The notes under the pieces are model-generated. The model was given only the letters and a program-made list of their open reading frames with translations. It was not told the DNA's origin and searched no databases. The translations under genes were made by a program, and so were the position numbers. 52,164 nt of DNA from Caulobacteraceae bacterium (GTDB lineage Bacteria; Pseudomonadota; Alphaproteobacteria; Caulobacterales; Caulobacteraceae): NCBI GenBank assembly GCA_947441065.1, contig CANESI010000017.1:1-52164 (forward strand). Direction: 5' to 3'. This document shows positions 28,844 through 38,138 of the stretch, piece by piece (position 1 is the first letter of the stretch; each line of letters starts with the position of its first letter).

Positions 28844-30505
28844 TTAGATAATCTGGCCTAGACGCGAGGCCGTATATTCGCCGCGATCCAGCACGACCGC
28901 ACCATTGACGATGACCTTGTCGATGCCGGTAGCATGGCGGACATAGCGGTTGGCTTCACCGGGGAAGTCGCCAACGAAGATCTCGTCGCCGCGCCCGACC
29001 GTCTCGGCATTGAAGATCACCACATCAGCGGCCTGACCGATTTGAAGCGTACCACGCTCACGAATACCCCAATCCTTGGCCGGTTCGCCGGTCATGCGAT
29101 AGATGGCCCGCTCGAGCGTCATCTTGCCGAAGGTCCGCACATAGCGCTCGAGCATGTCGGTCGTGTCGCCTGCGCCGCAGAACTGGGTGACGTGAGCCCC
29201 GGCATCCGAAGCGCCGATATGGATCAAGGGATGGTCTAGGATCTGCGAGACCATTTCAGGGTCAGCATGGATGACATTGCGAATTTGGAACTCGGTGCGA
29301 AGCCCATCAGCCACGGCTATGTCGAGCAACATGTCCGGCACAGACTTGCCCGCCTCTTCGGCAATGTCACAGAGCTTACGCCCCAGATATTGCTCATTTT
29401 CAGCCGCATAGACCCGCCCGATCAGCATGTTCCAAAACAGAGGCAACATCCGCGCCGCGTCGGCCACCAGCACCTCACGGGCGGCGGGATCCGCAAAACC
29501 TGCCAACCGCTCGGCCAAGGGCATCTGCATCAAGCGGTCCCACTTGCGAAGGCCGTAGAGCAGGAACGAGGTTTCCGCCAAAATGATGTTCATATCAAAG
29601 CTTCGCGGCATGGACTGACCAAAGACCTTGGCCCCGCGCTTTTGCTGCTCTTCCAGCTTGGCCAGTGAACGCTTCCAGTTCTCAGGCGCAACCGGGCTAT
29701 AGGTGATCGGAGCGACCGAACAGAGCACGCCGCTGGCCAGGCTGATATCGCCAAGCTCTTCAATATTGGCCAACTGCTGCTCAATATCGATGAAATAGGG
29801 CACGGTCTGCAAAACGCCGCGTCCGCTCTTGGCCATGGCCTTACAGAGCGCCACCTTCTCGCGCATGTCGGCGAGGCGGCTTGGGACAGGACGTCCATTC
29901 TCATCAATGTCGACATAAGACGTCGACAGGCCCAAGGCGCCAGCGGCCATGGCCTCTTCCATCAGGCGGCACATCTCGTCAATTTCGCTATCGGTGGCGG
30001 TACGCTCTTGGCTATCGCTGCCCATCACATAGTAACGCAGCGCCGAATGGCCGACCAAGGCCCCGATATTGATGCCAAGACCCGGACGGATATGGTCCAG
30101 ATAGTCGCCAAAGCTTTCCCACGAAAAGGGCACGGCAGCGGCGAAGGTCGGCTGTTTGATATCCTCGATCTTCTCGAACATCTTGATCAGCTTGGCCGAG
30201 CCATTGGGCCGAACCGGCGCGAGGCTGAGCGAACAGTTGCCCATCACCACAGTTGTGACCCCATGCTCCAAGCTCGGCGTTGCAAGACGGTCCCAGCAGA
30301 TCTGCGGGTCATAGTGGGTGTGAATGTCGATAAAGCCGGGCGCAACAATCATGCCCTTGGCATCGATCTCGTGGTCGCCAGCTTCGATGCCTGCGCCAAC
30401 GGCAACGATCTTGCCATCCCTTATAGCGACATCGCCGAAATAGCCCTCGGCACCGGTGCCGTCGACAATGCGACCGTTGCGAATAACGAGCTGAGACTGA
30501 CCCAT
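28844..30505 (-). CDS. N-acyl-D-amino-acid deacylase family amidohydrolase
   Basis: A 553-residue metal-dependent hydrolase. The ATG at 30505 is chosen because CAGGAAA precedes it and translation begins directly with the domain (LVIRNGRIVDGTGAEGYFGDVAIRDGKI). FIDIHTHYDPQICWD holds the HxH metal site; GHSALRYYVMG, IGASDAGAHVTQFC and the C-terminal VIFNAETV segment follow the D-aminoacylase subgroup. The enzyme removes acyl groups from D-amino acids in characterised members, but many relatives act on other N-acyl or cyclic substrates. It is divergent from a crotonase gene. Confidence 0.85.
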   Translation of the reverse strand: MGQSQLVIRNGRIVDGTGAEGYFGDVAIRDGKIVAVGAGIEAGDHEIDAKGMIVAPGFIDIHTHYDPQICWDRLATPSLEHGVTTVVMGNCSLSLAPVRPNGSAKLIKMFEKIEDIKQPTFAAAVPFSWESFGDYLDHIRPGLGINIGALVGHSALRYYVMGSDSQERTATDSEIDEMCRLMEEAMAAGALGLSTSYVDIDENGRPVPSRLADMREKVALCKAMAKSGRGVLQTVPYFIDIEQQLANIEELGDISLASGVLCSVAPITYSPVAPENWKRSLAKLEEQQKRGAKVFGQSMPRSFDMNIILAETSFLLYGLRKWDRLMQMPLAERLAGFADPAAREVLVADAARMLPLFWNMLIGRVYAAENEQYLGRKLCDIAEEAGKSVPDMLLDIAVADGLRTEFQIRNVIHADPEMVSQILDHPLIHIGASDAGAHVTQFCGAGDTTDMLERYVRTFGKMTLERAIYRMTGEPAKDWGIRERGTLQIGQAADVVIFNAETVGRGDEIFVGDFPGEANRYVRHATGIDKVIVNGAVVLDRGEYTASRLGQII

Positions 30506-30683
30506 GATGTTTCCTGCCTTATCATTGATTAGGGACACTATGGCGACAGGGCAGACACCGCACAAGCCTGATCCTTTCCAGTCCGCGCCTTGCGGTTGGC
30601 AGTGGTCTTTGCCGAGGGTTTCATGCCAGCATGGGTCAGCGCACGAGGAGCCAATCCTCGGCAAACCCTTTGGGAGGAAGACC

Positions 30684-31514
30684 ATGTACCAGACCGTGAT
30701 CTATGAGACCCCCGCCCCGCACGTGGCCCGGCTGGTGCTGAACCGGCCTGAGACACGTAACGCCCAAGACACCCGCATGCTCTATGAGCTTAATCAGGCC
30801 TTTGATCGGGCAGCGCAGGACAATGACATCAAGGTCATCATTCTGGCGGCGGCGGGTCCGCATTTCTCATCCGGCCACGACCTGCGCGAACAGGGTGCGC
30901 TGGAGACCATGGCGGAGTTTCAGACCGTCGGAACCTGGTGCGGCTTTGGCTGTGCAGGCGCTGAAGCCCAGATGGCCCGTGAGAAGGAGATCTATATTGG
31001 CTTTAGCGAGCGGTGGCGCAACCTTCCCAAGCCAACCATCGCTCAGGTTCAGGGCAAGTGCATCGCGGGCGGCCTGATGCTGATCTGGCCCTGCGACATC
31101 ATCATTGCCTCCGAGGACGCTTCGTTCTGGGACAATACGGTCGCCATGGGCGTCGGCGGGGTTGAGATGTTCAACCATCCTTGGGAACTGGGCTCACGCA
31201 AGGCCAAAGAGATGTTGTTCACCGCCGATTGGCTCAGCGCCAAGGACGCCGAAAAGCTGGGCATGGTCAACCATGTCGTGCCGCCTGAAAGCCTCGCAGA
31301 CTTCACCCTCGCCATGGCCAACCGCATTGCGCAAAAGCCGCTCTTTGCCCTGAAACTGGCCAAGGAGGCGGTCAATGCCGCCCAAGATGCGCAAGGCCGA
31401 ACCAGCGCTATGCAAACCGCCTTTGCTCTGCATCAATTGGCCCATAGTCATAATATGCAGGTCCACGGCATGATGATCGATCCATCGGGCCTCTCGCCCG
31501 CCGTGAAGCGCTAG
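30684..31514 (+). CDS. Enoyl-CoA hydratase family protein
   Basis: A 276-residue crotonase. The ATG at 30684 is preceded by GGGAGGA at 30672-30678, a strong site that excludes longer in-frame starts. Oxyanion-hole segments are FSSGHDLRE (near residue 60) and VQGKCIAGGLMLIWPCDIIIA (near 120). A long insertion between them (GTWCGFGCAGAEAQMAREKEIYIGFSERW) and the active-site stretch FWDNTVAMGVGGVEM depart from the usual hydratase, so the substrate may be bulky or unusual. It lies 17 bases before the DUF885 gene, probably in one transcript. Confidence 0.87.
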   Translation: MYQTVIYETPAPHVARLVLNRPETRNAQDTRMLYELNQAFDRAAQDNDIKVIILAAAGPHFSSGHDLREQGALETMAEFQTVGTWCGFGCAGAEAQMAREKEIYIGFSERWRNLPKPTIAQVQGKCIAGGLMLIWPCDIIIASEDASFWDNTVAMGVGGVEMFNHPWELGSRKAKEMLFTADWLSAKDAEKLGMVNHVVPPESLADFTLAMANRIAQKPLFALKLAKEAVNAAQDAQGRTSAMQTAFALHQLAHSHNMQVHGMMIDPSGLSPAVKR

Positions 31515-31531
31515 GTTTCTAAGGACTACCC

Positions 31532-33289
31532 ATGCACCGCTTACGATCCGTCTTGGCTGTGATAGCCCTCCTGCTGTGGGCCGGTCTGTCGACACCCGCG
31601 ATGGCGCGCACCTCTGCGGATGCCCAGTTTGAGGCGATCTATGAGACCGAATGGGCATGGCGCGACGCCCAACTGATCGCCGACAGCTGGGACGGTCCGA
31701 TCCGCGAGCGCATGCCTCAGATTGATGAGAAGAGCCAAGCCGCAAGGCTGGCCTATTGGGATGCCACCCTCGCCAAGCTGTCAAAGGTCCGGGTGGATCA
31801 ATTGTCCGCCAAGGCGCGGGCCGATTACGGGGTCTATCGCCTTCAGATCACAACCCTGGCCAATATCCAGAGGTTCAAGGACTATGAGGCCCCGTTCAAC
31901 TCGGACAGTGCCTTCTGGAGCGAAATGGCCTCGACGGCGCGAAAGCCGTTTAAGACAGTGCAAGACTATCGCAACTTCATCGCCCAGATGCAGACTTGGC
32001 CCAGCTATTTCGAGCAATCAGAGGCCAATATGAGGGCCGGATTGGCGCGCGGCTTTACCCCGCCCAAGGTGACATTGATGGGGCGCGAGGCCAGCGTTGC
32101 GGTGATCGCGCAGGCGGCCTCGCCTACCGACACCATCTTCTATCAACCTTTCAAAACCCTGCCCGCCAGCCTTTCGGCCGCTGAGCAAGAGGCCCTTCGC
32201 GCCCAGGCCATTGCCGTCATTCGCGATCAGGTCATCCCGGCGCACATTAAGCTCTTGGCCTTCCTCAAGGACGACTATCTGCCCAAGGCCACCGAGACCC
32301 TCGCCGCCGAAAGCCTTCCCGATGGCAAGGCCTATTATCAGGCCAAGATCCTCGACTATACGACACTCGAACTGACGCCGGATCAGATTCACAAGATCGG
32401 TCTGGAGCAGGTGGATCTGATCTCGGCCCAGATGCAAGCGGTCATGGGCGAGACCGGCTTTCAAGGCGACATGCCTGCCTTCCTCGCCTTCCTTCGCAAA
32501 GATCCCCGCTTCTATGTCACGACACCGCAAGCGCTGCTCGACCGCGCCGCCTGGGTCGCCAAGCAGTTTGACGGGCGGGCCGACCGCTGGTTTGGACGCC
32601 TTCCCCGCTCGCGCTTTGCCATTACCCCGGTGCCGGATGAGATCGCGCCCTATTACACCGCCGGTCGCGGGGGACCGGGGGTCTATCTGCTCAATACATA
32701 TGATCTGCCGTCTCGGCCGCTCTATGCCCTGACCGCCCTGACCCTGCACGAGTCCGCTCCCGGCCATGCCTTCCAAATCCCTTTGGCTAGCGAAAATAAG
32801 GACCAACCGGCCTTTCGTCGCCAAACCTATATCTCGGCCTTTGGCGAGGGCTGGGCGCTCTATTGCGAGAAGTTGGGCGTCGAGATGGGCCTGTATGAGA
32901 CCCCTTACGACCGGTTCGGCATGCTGAGCTATCAGATGTGGCGTGCCGCGCGATTGGTGGTCGATACAGGCATCCACGCCAAGGGTTGGACCCGCGATCA
33001 GGCCAGAGCCTACCTGCTCAGCCACACGGCCCTATCTGAACGCGAGGTCAATACCGAGGTCGACCGCTATATCAGTTGGCCCGGACAGGCTCTGGCCTAC
33101 TATCTAGGCCAGATGGCGATCGAGAAGGGCCGCGCCAAGGCTGAGGCCGCCCTCGGTAGCCGCTTTAGCATCCGCGCCTTCCACGACACGGTGCTGTCGC
33201 TCGGTTCGGTTCCCCTGCCCGTCCTGACCGATCGGATCGATCAGTTCATTGCTGAGGGTGGGGTCGGGCCCTATCCAGACGAGGAATAG
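31532..33289 (+). CDS. DUF885 family secreted zinc-peptidase-like protein
   Basis: A 585-residue exported protein with signal peptide MHRLRSVLAVIALLLWAGLSTPAMA. The key motif HESAPGH lies near residue 405, followed by EGWALYCEKLGVEMGLY; together they form the HExxxGH ... E zinc site of DUF885 proteins. FGRLPRSRFAITPVPDE is also typical. Family members are thought to be metallopeptidases of the periplasm, but no substrate is established here. AAGGA precedes the start by six bases. It follows the crotonase gene closely. Confidence 0.9.
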   Translation: MHRLRSVLAVIALLLWAGLSTPAMARTSADAQFEAIYETEWAWRDAQLIADSWDGPIRERMPQIDEKSQAARLAYWDATLAKLSKVRVDQLSAKARADYGVYRLQITTLANIQRFKDYEAPFNSDSAFWSEMASTARKPFKTVQDYRNFIAQMQTWPSYFEQSEANMRAGLARGFTPPKVTLMGREASVAVIAQAASPTDTIFYQPFKTLPASLSAAEQEALRAQAIAVIRDQVIPAHIKLLAFLKDDYLPKATETLAAESLPDGKAYYQAKILDYTTLELTPDQIHKIGLEQVDLISAQMQAVMGETGFQGDMPAFLAFLRKDPRFYVTTPQALLDRAAWVAKQFDGRADRWFGRLPRSRFAITPVPDEIAPYYTAGRGGPGVYLLNTYDLPSRPLYALTALTLHESAPGHAFQIPLASENKDQPAFRRQTYISAFGEGWALYCEKLGVEMGLYETPYDRFGMLSYQMWRAARLVVDTGIHAKGWTRDQARAYLLSHTALSEREVNTEVDRYISWPGQALAYYLGQMAIEKGRAKAEAALGSRFSIRAFHDTVLSLGSVPLPVLTDRIDQFIAEGGVGPYPDEE

Positions 33290-33372
33290 GCCCGCACCCT
33301 TGCCATTTCAGTCCGCGCAGGCCTAGACAGGGTTCCCGCGTCGTGAGGCGCTGACGACTGTTCGGACACCCC

Positions 33373-34152
33373 ATGGCCTGGACCTGCACCTATAACGAGC
33401 CCGAACCCCAACGGATCAATCGCTGGCTGGGTCAGAGCGGCGTCTGTTCGCGGCGCGAGGCCGAGGCCTTTATCCTGCAAGGCCTAGTCTCCATTGATGG
33501 CGAGGTGGTTACCGATGCGGGCCGCAAGATCGAACCCGGCCAGACCCTGACCCTCGCCAGCGACGCTGAAGGGGCCTTGAGCGCCCAGTTGAGTATCATT
33601 TTCCATAAGCCCATCGGCATTGTCTCAGCCCAGCCCGAAGCCGACCAGATTCCCGCCGCGCGACTCTTGACCCGCGAAGCCCTGTGGGAAAAGGACGGCT
33701 CTGGCGATGATCCGATCATCCCCGATGTCGATGCCAGTCTGCCGGCCCTTGGCCGGCTCGATAAGGACTCGCGCGGGCTGTTGATCCTGTCGCAGGACGG
33801 GGTGCTGGCCAAGGCCATCATCGGCCCGGACTCGGTCCTGACCAAGCAATATGAGGTCACGGTCGAGGGCGACATTACCGAACGCAAGCTGAACCTCCTG
33901 CGCCGAGGCCTCGCCCTCGATGGTCGTCAACTGCGCCAAGCCAAGGTCACACGCACCGGCGAACAACAGCTCCGCTTCGTGCTCAGCGAAGGCCGCAATC
34001 GTCAGATCCGTCGGATGTGCGAGTTGGTGGACCTCTATGTCGTCGATCTCTTGCGCACCCGCATCGGCACGCTCGACCTCGGCAACCTGCCCGAGGGCCA
34101 GTGGCGCCACATGACTCCCGATGAGCGCAACGAACTGGTCGAGAGCTACTGA
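33373..34152 (+). CDS. RluF/RluB-type 23S rRNA pseudouridine synthase
   Basis: A 259-residue protein. The N-terminal S4 RNA-binding domain spans residues ~12-60 (RINRWLGQSGVCSRREAEAFI ... VSIDGEVV). The catalytic domain carries LGRLDKDSRGLLIL, whose Asp is the catalytic residue, plus KQYEVTVEG and EGRNRQIRRMCE. The IIFHKPIGIVSAQ segment fits the RsuA/RluB/E/F group, with RluF the closest match by length and motif spacing. The exact target uridine is not decided by the sequence. It stands alone, followed by a repeat-filled gap. Confidence 0.88.
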   Translation: MAWTCTYNEPEPQRINRWLGQSGVCSRREAEAFILQGLVSIDGEVVTDAGRKIEPGQTLTLASDAEGALSAQLSIIFHKPIGIVSAQPEADQIPAARLLTREALWEKDGSGDDPIIPDVDASLPALGRLDKDSRGLLILSQDGVLAKAIIGPDSVLTKQYEVTVEGDITERKLNLLRRGLALDGRQLRQAKVTRTGEQQLRFVLSEGRNRQIRRMCELVDLYVVDLLRTRIGTLDLGNLPEGQWRHMTPDERNELVESY

Positions 34153-34486
34153 GCCTCAAATTCCGCGTTCCCCGCGAAGGCGGGGACCCAGAACCTTTCA
34201 CACGGACCGACGGTGGCGGTCTAGGGCACGCTGAAAGATGAGGAGATGAAGACCCCCTCACCCAACCCTCTCCCCCAATGGGGGCGAGGGCTTTTCTAAT
34301 CATTCTTAGCCCTCTCCCTGTGGGAGAGGGTTGGGTGAGGGCCTTGCTTGTTTTTTCTTAAAGAAAGAACCCCCTACCCCGGCTTCGCCGGTACTTCCCC
34401 CAGAGGGGGAAGATCAAGGGACCGTAAATCTTCCCCCTCTGGGGGAAGCGATGCGTAGCATCAATGGAGGCTTTGTTTCTAAATCT
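34153..34486. repeat. Intergenic gap filled with palindromic repeats
   Basis: This 334-bp gap holds no gene. It contains (a) a GC-rich hairpin element at 34167-34203 with CCCCGC/GCGGGG arms; (b) a perfect 20-bp inverted repeat, 34255-34274 with 34322-34341, whose right side also forms its own 9-bp hairpin; and (c) an element at 34370-34414 followed by its partial reverse copy, giving a perfect 21-bp inverted repeat (34394-34414 with 34428-34448). Elements (a) and (c) recur at 35718-35817, and parts of (a) and (b) at 48826-48950. Confidence 0.85.
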
Positions 34487-35668
34487 CTAAACCGTCTGCC
34501 CCGCACTCCAGCCACTGGCCCAGGCCCATTGGAAGTTATAGCCGCCCAGCCAGCCGGTGACATCCACCACCTCGCCGATGAAATAGAGGCCCTTAACATC
34601 CTTGGCCTCGAGCGTGCGCGATTCTAGATCGCGTGTATCGACACCGCCAAGCGTGACCTCCGCCGTGCGATAGCCTTCAGAGCCAACCGGTTTGACGTGC
34701 CAGTCCTTGATCGCATTGGCGATAACCCGCAGGCGTTTGTCCGAAAAGTCACCGATAGGCCCGCTGGCCCCTTCGAGATCGGCGATCAGTTGGGCGAGGC
34801 GCTTGGGGATAAAATGGCCGAGCACCGTGTGGATGGCTTGGCGCCCCTGCTCGGTCCGGGCCCGGCGCAGCTCCTCAAACAGATCGATGCCGGGGGCCAT
34901 ATCGAGCACGATCTCGTCGCCCTCACGCCAATAGGACGAGATCTGCAAGATCGAGGGGCCGCTCAGACCGCGATGGGTAAAGAGCATGGCCTCCGCGAAT
35001 TTGGTCTTGCCGCTGGCGATCACCGCATCGAGCGACACACCCGACAGGGAGGACAGCCGCTCCAATAGGCCAATTTCAAAGGTGAGCGGCACGAGGGCGG
35101 GACGGATATTGGTCAGACGCAGACCAAACTGCTTGGCCAGATCATAGCCAAAGCCGGTGGCCCCCATCTTGGGGATCGACTTGCCGCCCGTGGCCACGAC
35201 CACAGAGCTGCAGTGGATATGGTCCATGCCCTCAACTGTTACTCGATAGCCTTCATCAGTTTTTTCAACATCTTCAATGACCGACTTAAGGCGTAACTTG
35301 ATGCCATAGCCATCCATCTCTTCGAGCAACATGCGGATGATCTGACCGGCCGACCCGTCGCAAAAGAGCTGGCCGAGGGCCTTTTCGTGAAAAGCGATAT
35401 TGTGCCGCTCGACCATGGCGACAAAATCCTTGGGCGTGTAGCGTCGCAGGGCCGAGATGCAGAAACGCGGATTATCCGACAGGAAATGTTCCGGCGCCGT
35501 GCGCATATTGGTGAAATTGCACCGCCCGCCGCCTGAAATACGGATCTTCTCGCCCGCCGCATCGGCATGGTCCAGCACCAGAACCGAGCGCCCGCGCTTG
35601 CCGGCCTCGATGGCACACATCATCCCGGCCGCACCCGCCCCGAGCACCACCACGTCATATTGAGTCAA
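34487..35668 (-). CDS. BaiN/HI0933-family NAD(P)/FAD-dependent oxidoreductase
   Basis: A 393-residue flavoprotein. The N-terminus holds a dinucleotide-binding motif (VVLGAGAAGMMCAIEAGKRG), and GEKIRISGGGRCNFTN is the family hallmark. CSSVVVATGGKSIPKMGATG and the closing GLYFIGEVVDVTGWLGGYNFQWAWASG also match HI0933/YhiN/BaiN proteins. Most relatives have no defined reaction; gut BaiN acts on bile-acid intermediates, which should not be assumed here. The start is TTG with AAGGGA about eight bases upstream. Palindromic repeats flank the gene on both sides. Confidence 0.9.
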   Translation of the reverse strand: MTQYDVVVLGAGAAGMMCAIEAGKRGRSVLVLDHADAAGEKIRISGGGRCNFTNMRTAPEHFLSDNPRFCISALRRYTPKDFVAMVERHNIAFHEKALGQLFCDGSAGQIIRMLLEEMDGYGIKLRLKSVIEDVEKTDEGYRVTVEGMDHIHCSSVVVATGGKSIPKMGATGFGYDLAKQFGLRLTNIRPALVPLTFEIGLLERLSSLSGVSLDAVIASGKTKFAEAMLFTHRGLSGPSILQISSYWREGDEIVLDMAPGIDLFEELRRARTEQGRQAIHTVLGHFIPKRLAQLIADLEGASGPIGDFSDKRLRVIANAIKDWHVKPVGSEGYRTAEVTLGGVDTRDLESRTLEAKDVKGLYFIGEVVDVTGWLGGYNFQWAWASGWSAGQTV

Positions 35669-35717
35669 GATCTCTATCCCTTAGGTTCGCGCGCCCTATA
35701 GCACAGGGCCGCGAAAA

Positions 35718-35817
35718 CCCCCTACCCCGGCTTCGCCGGTACTTTTCCCAGAGGGGGAAGATTTAAGCACATAGACCCGAGTTCCCCGCGAAGGCGGGGA
35801 TCCAGAACCTTTCACAC
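35718..35817. repeat. Second copies of two intergenic repeat elements
   Basis: 35718-35762 matches 34370-34414 at 43 of 45 positions. 35781-35817 matches 34167-34203 at 36 of 37. The two elements keep the same orientation but swap order relative to the other side of the flavoprotein gene. Confidence 0.9.
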
Positions 35818-35840
35818 CGCCGGACTGTTCACGTCCTATC

Positions 35841-35927
35841 CTCGTCCTTCGACGGGCTCAGGATGAGGCTGAATTTGAAAGCGCAGTTCCCTCACTCTTC
35901 CTCATGCTGAGCCTGTCGAAGCACGAG
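35841..35927. repeat. 28-bp imperfect inverted repeat
   Basis: 35841-35868 and 35900-35927 are reverse complements at about 25 of 28 positions and contain the core CTTCGAC(A/G)GGCTCAG. Elements with this core are widespread between genes in alphaproteobacterial genomes. It may also act as a terminator-like structure between the two leftward genes. Confidence 0.8.
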
Positions 35928-35945
35928 CAAGCCCCCTAACCGCAC

Positions 35946-36740
35946 CTAGGCCCGCTCAATCGGCGTTTCCGCCTCCAGCGAGGCCTTCATGCTGGCCCCA
36001 GAAGACGGAACCTTCAGCAGTTCCATGAAGGAGCGGCGCTCATCGGCGGTGCCCTCGGCAAAGGGACGGGTCAGGGCCGAGCGGGTCAGGCGCTTGGCCT
36101 CGGCAATCCCCTCAGCAGGCCGGGACTCAAACTCGGCAGCGATTTCCAGTGCCCGGGCCAAGGGATCATCGGCCACCTCATGGACCAAGCCTTGCGCCGC
36201 CGCCTGAGGCCCGGTGACCACCAGACCGCGCAGGATCATTTCCAGAGCCTTGGCCTCGCCGATGATGCGCGGCAGGCGCTGGGTTCCGCCGCCACCGGGA
36301 AAGATGCCCACGCGGATCTCTGGCAAGCCGATGGCCTCGACCGAGGTTCCCGCAATGCGCAGATCACAGGCCAGAGCCAGCTCAAAGCCCCCGCCCATAC
36401 ACAGGCCATTGATCGCAGCAATCACCGGCTTGGGCGCCGATGCGGTAATATCGACCAGCGCATAATAGCCGCCATCATCCTCAGCAGGCGGTGGCGATGG
36501 CGGGGCATCGCCCTTGACCACATCGCTCATCACCACCAACTCCCCCACATCATAGTGACGGATGAAGATGTCTGGCCGCCCGCCCGTATAGATGATGCAG
36601 CGCACCGTCTCGTCGGCCACCCCCGCCCGCAAGGCCGCCAAAAGCTGCGACGTCCCTGCCGCCGTCAGGGTTCCAGCGCCGGGATTATTATAGCTAATCA
36701 CCAAGGCCCCGCCGTGCCGCGCCGTCGTAACAAAGGACAT
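35946..36740 (-). CDS. Enoyl-CoA hydratase/isomerase family protein
   Basis: A 264-residue crotonase. GGRPDIFIRHYDVGE and AINGLCMGGGFELALACDLRIAG carry the oxyanion-hole segments; GLPEIRVGIFPGGGGTQRLPRIIG follows the hydratase pattern with the Glu of GLPE retained. A Pro-rich insertion near residues 78-90 (PPSPPPAEDDGG) is unusual. GGAGA lies about seven bases before the ATG. The neighbours are a flavoprotein and a toxin-antitoxin pair, so no pathway is implied. Confidence 0.87.
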   Translation of the reverse strand: MSFVTTARHGGALVISYNNPGAGTLTAAGTSQLLAALRAGVADETVRCIIYTGGRPDIFIRHYDVGELVVMSDVVKGDAPPSPPPAEDDGGYYALVDITASAPKPVIAAINGLCMGGGFELALACDLRIAGTSVEAIGLPEIRVGIFPGGGGTQRLPRIIGEAKALEMILRGLVVTGPQAAAQGLVHEVADDPLARALEIAAEFESRPAEGIAEAKRLTRSALTRPFAEGTADERRSFMELLKVPSSGASMKASLEAETPIERA

Positions 36741-36926
36741 GATCTCGTCTCCAGCCCAAGGGTCAGACCGTCTTGGCGACCTTTGCAGACAGAGTGCATG
36801 GGGCTTGGCCCCAAAGGCAAGCGTTCAGAGCCGTTGCCAAAGCGATCCGGCCAAATGGATAGATGCCGCGCTGGAATATCTAAGCCAAACGTGCTATGTG
36901 ACTATGTAGATGGTCAGGAGCTTGAC

Positions 36927-37169
36927 ATGGACGTGATAAACTTGGCGGACGCCAAAGCCCATCTGAGCCGATTGGTCGAGCAGGTCGAGGCCGGTGACTC
37001 GATAGACATTACACGTCGCGGTAAGCCCGTAGCGCGGCTCACAGCCGTGATCAAACCGCGCAAACCAATCGACGCCTCAATGCTTCACGCTGTAACCGAA
37101 GCGATACCGCCTCAGCGCGAGACTGCCGCTGATCTCGTACGCTCTATGCGAGATGGCGACCGCTACTAA
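36927..37169 (+). CDS. Phd/YefM-type antitoxin
   Basis: An 80-residue protein starting [23 protein letters not shown], with [12 protein letters not shown] next, the classic Phd/YefM DNA-binding fold. The C-terminal part (residues ~50-80, charged) should wrap the toxin. TCAGGAG six bases before the ATG fixes the start; a much longer upstream frame is not needed. Its stop overlaps the toxin ATG (TAATG), giving translational coupling. Such antitoxins repress their own promoter. A short direct repeat (CTATGT at about 36892 and 36900) upstream might be part of an operator. Confidence 0.88.
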   Translation: MDVINLADAKAHLSRLVEQVEAGDSIDITRRGKPVARLTAVIKPRKPIDASMLHAVTEAIPPQRETAADLVRSMRDGDRY

Positions 37170-37594
37170 TGCTCTATCTGGACACGTCGCTGATCGTTGC
37201 TGCCCTCTCCAATGAAGCGATGACGCCGCGTGTTCAGGCGTGGCTGGCAGCGCAGGATCCTGCGCTGCTTCTGATTAGCGACTGGACCGTCACAGAAATG
37301 TCCTCCGCCGTGGCGATCAAGCTGCGAACAGGGCAGATCAACCTGGACCAGCGCGCGGCCGCGCTCTCAACATTCAACAAACTGATTTCAGAAAGCTTCA
37401 CCGTGCTGAGCGTCAGCGGTCGGCAGTTCCGAGCGGCGGCGAAGTTTGCCGATCATCAAACCTTGGGGCTTCGGGCCGGCGACGCCCTTCATCTCGCCAT
37501 CGCATCCGAGCGAGGCGCTACAGTCCATACACTCGACCGAAGACTCGCCGACGCCGGACCCGCGCTCGGTGTCCCGACGCAGTTTATGACCTGA
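37169..37594 (+). CDS. vapC: VapC-type PIN-domain ribonuclease toxin
   Basis: A 141-residue PIN-domain protein. The acidic residues of the nuclease centre are visible: YLDTS (Asp5), TEMSSA (Glu near 44), [10 protein letters not shown] (Asp near 103) and HTLDRRL (Asp near 122). VapC toxins cut RNA and are held inactive by the partner antitoxin. It overlaps the Phd-like antitoxin gene by one base. No sign of decay is seen, so the pair is probably functional. Confidence 0.9.
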   Translation: MLYLDTSLIVAALSNEAMTPRVQAWLAAQDPALLLISDWTVTEMSSAVAIKLRTGQINLDQRAAALSTFNKLISESFTVLSVSGRQFRAAAKFADHQTLGLRAGDALHLAIASERGATVHTLDRRLADAGPALGVPTQFMT

Positions 37595-37691
37595 TCGGAT
37601 CGGGGCTAACGGACAGATCGAGTACCGCGATAGCCCAACAGATCTGCCGACACGCTCCGGCCTATCATCAGCGTTGACGACCCAACCAGAT

Positions 37692-38138
37692 TCAGACCGC
37701 GCCGCCAAAGACCGCCATTGCCGCATGGACGATCAGCGCGATCAGGGCCAGGCTGGACATTGCAAAGAGCGCAAAGCGGGGCATGACCCGGTTCACGGTC
37801 GCATGGACGATCGAATGGATCACGCGCAGGGCGACATAGACCCATGCGATCATCAGGTTGACGCCGCCGCCCTGATCGATCAGGGCCAGAACCAGACACA
37901 CCGCATAGAACACTGTCGGTGCTTCATGGAGGTGATTATAGTTGTGGGCTTTCCACTGAACGGAGGGCGGGAGCAGTCCCTCTAGCTTGGCACCCGTCCA
38001 GCCTATATCGGCATTGGCCTCATCAGACTTCGGCAGCGCGCCAACCGCCGGGATGCGCGTGGCATACATCCACAGCCACATCACCATCGTCCAGATCGCC
38101 AGCGCAACCACTGGCTTTAGAATTTCCATACCCGTCAT
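37692..38138 (-). CDS. MAPEG-family membrane protein
   Basis: A 148-residue protein with four membrane segments (start VVALAIWTMVMWLWMYA, then PTVFYAVCLVLALI, LMIAWVYVALRVIHSIVH, LFAMSSLALIALIVHAAMAV). The RVIHSIVHATVNR segment and the NYNHLHEAPTVFY loop are typical of bacterial MAPEG proteins, a family that includes glutathione- and eicosanoid-related enzymes. GGGGA about five bases upstream supports the ATG at 38138 over one at 38129 or an upstream frame extension. Its reaction cannot be named. Confidence 0.85.
   Translation of the reverse strand: MTGMEILKPVVALAIWTMVMWLWMYATRIPAVGALPKSDEANADIGWTGAKLEGLLPPSVQWKAHNYNHLHEAPTVFYAVCLVLALIDQGGGVNLMIAWVYVALRVIHSIVHATVNRVMPRFALFAMSSLALIALIVHAAMAVFGGAV

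Noticed and set aside
32018-33025. 335-codon minus-strand frame opposite the DUF885 gene
   Set aside because: It is a shadow of a gene with an intact zinc site and signal peptide; there is no ribosome site and no family pattern.
36799-36813. Small TGGGGC/GCCCCA hairpin before the antitoxin gene
   Set aside because: It has only six base pairs and no T-tract, and lies upstream of both genes. It is not enough to call a terminator or operator.
36180-36926. Long upstream extension of the antitoxin frame
   Set aside because: It runs antisense through a crotonase gene. The strong ribosome site and the domain both begin at the ATG at 36927.
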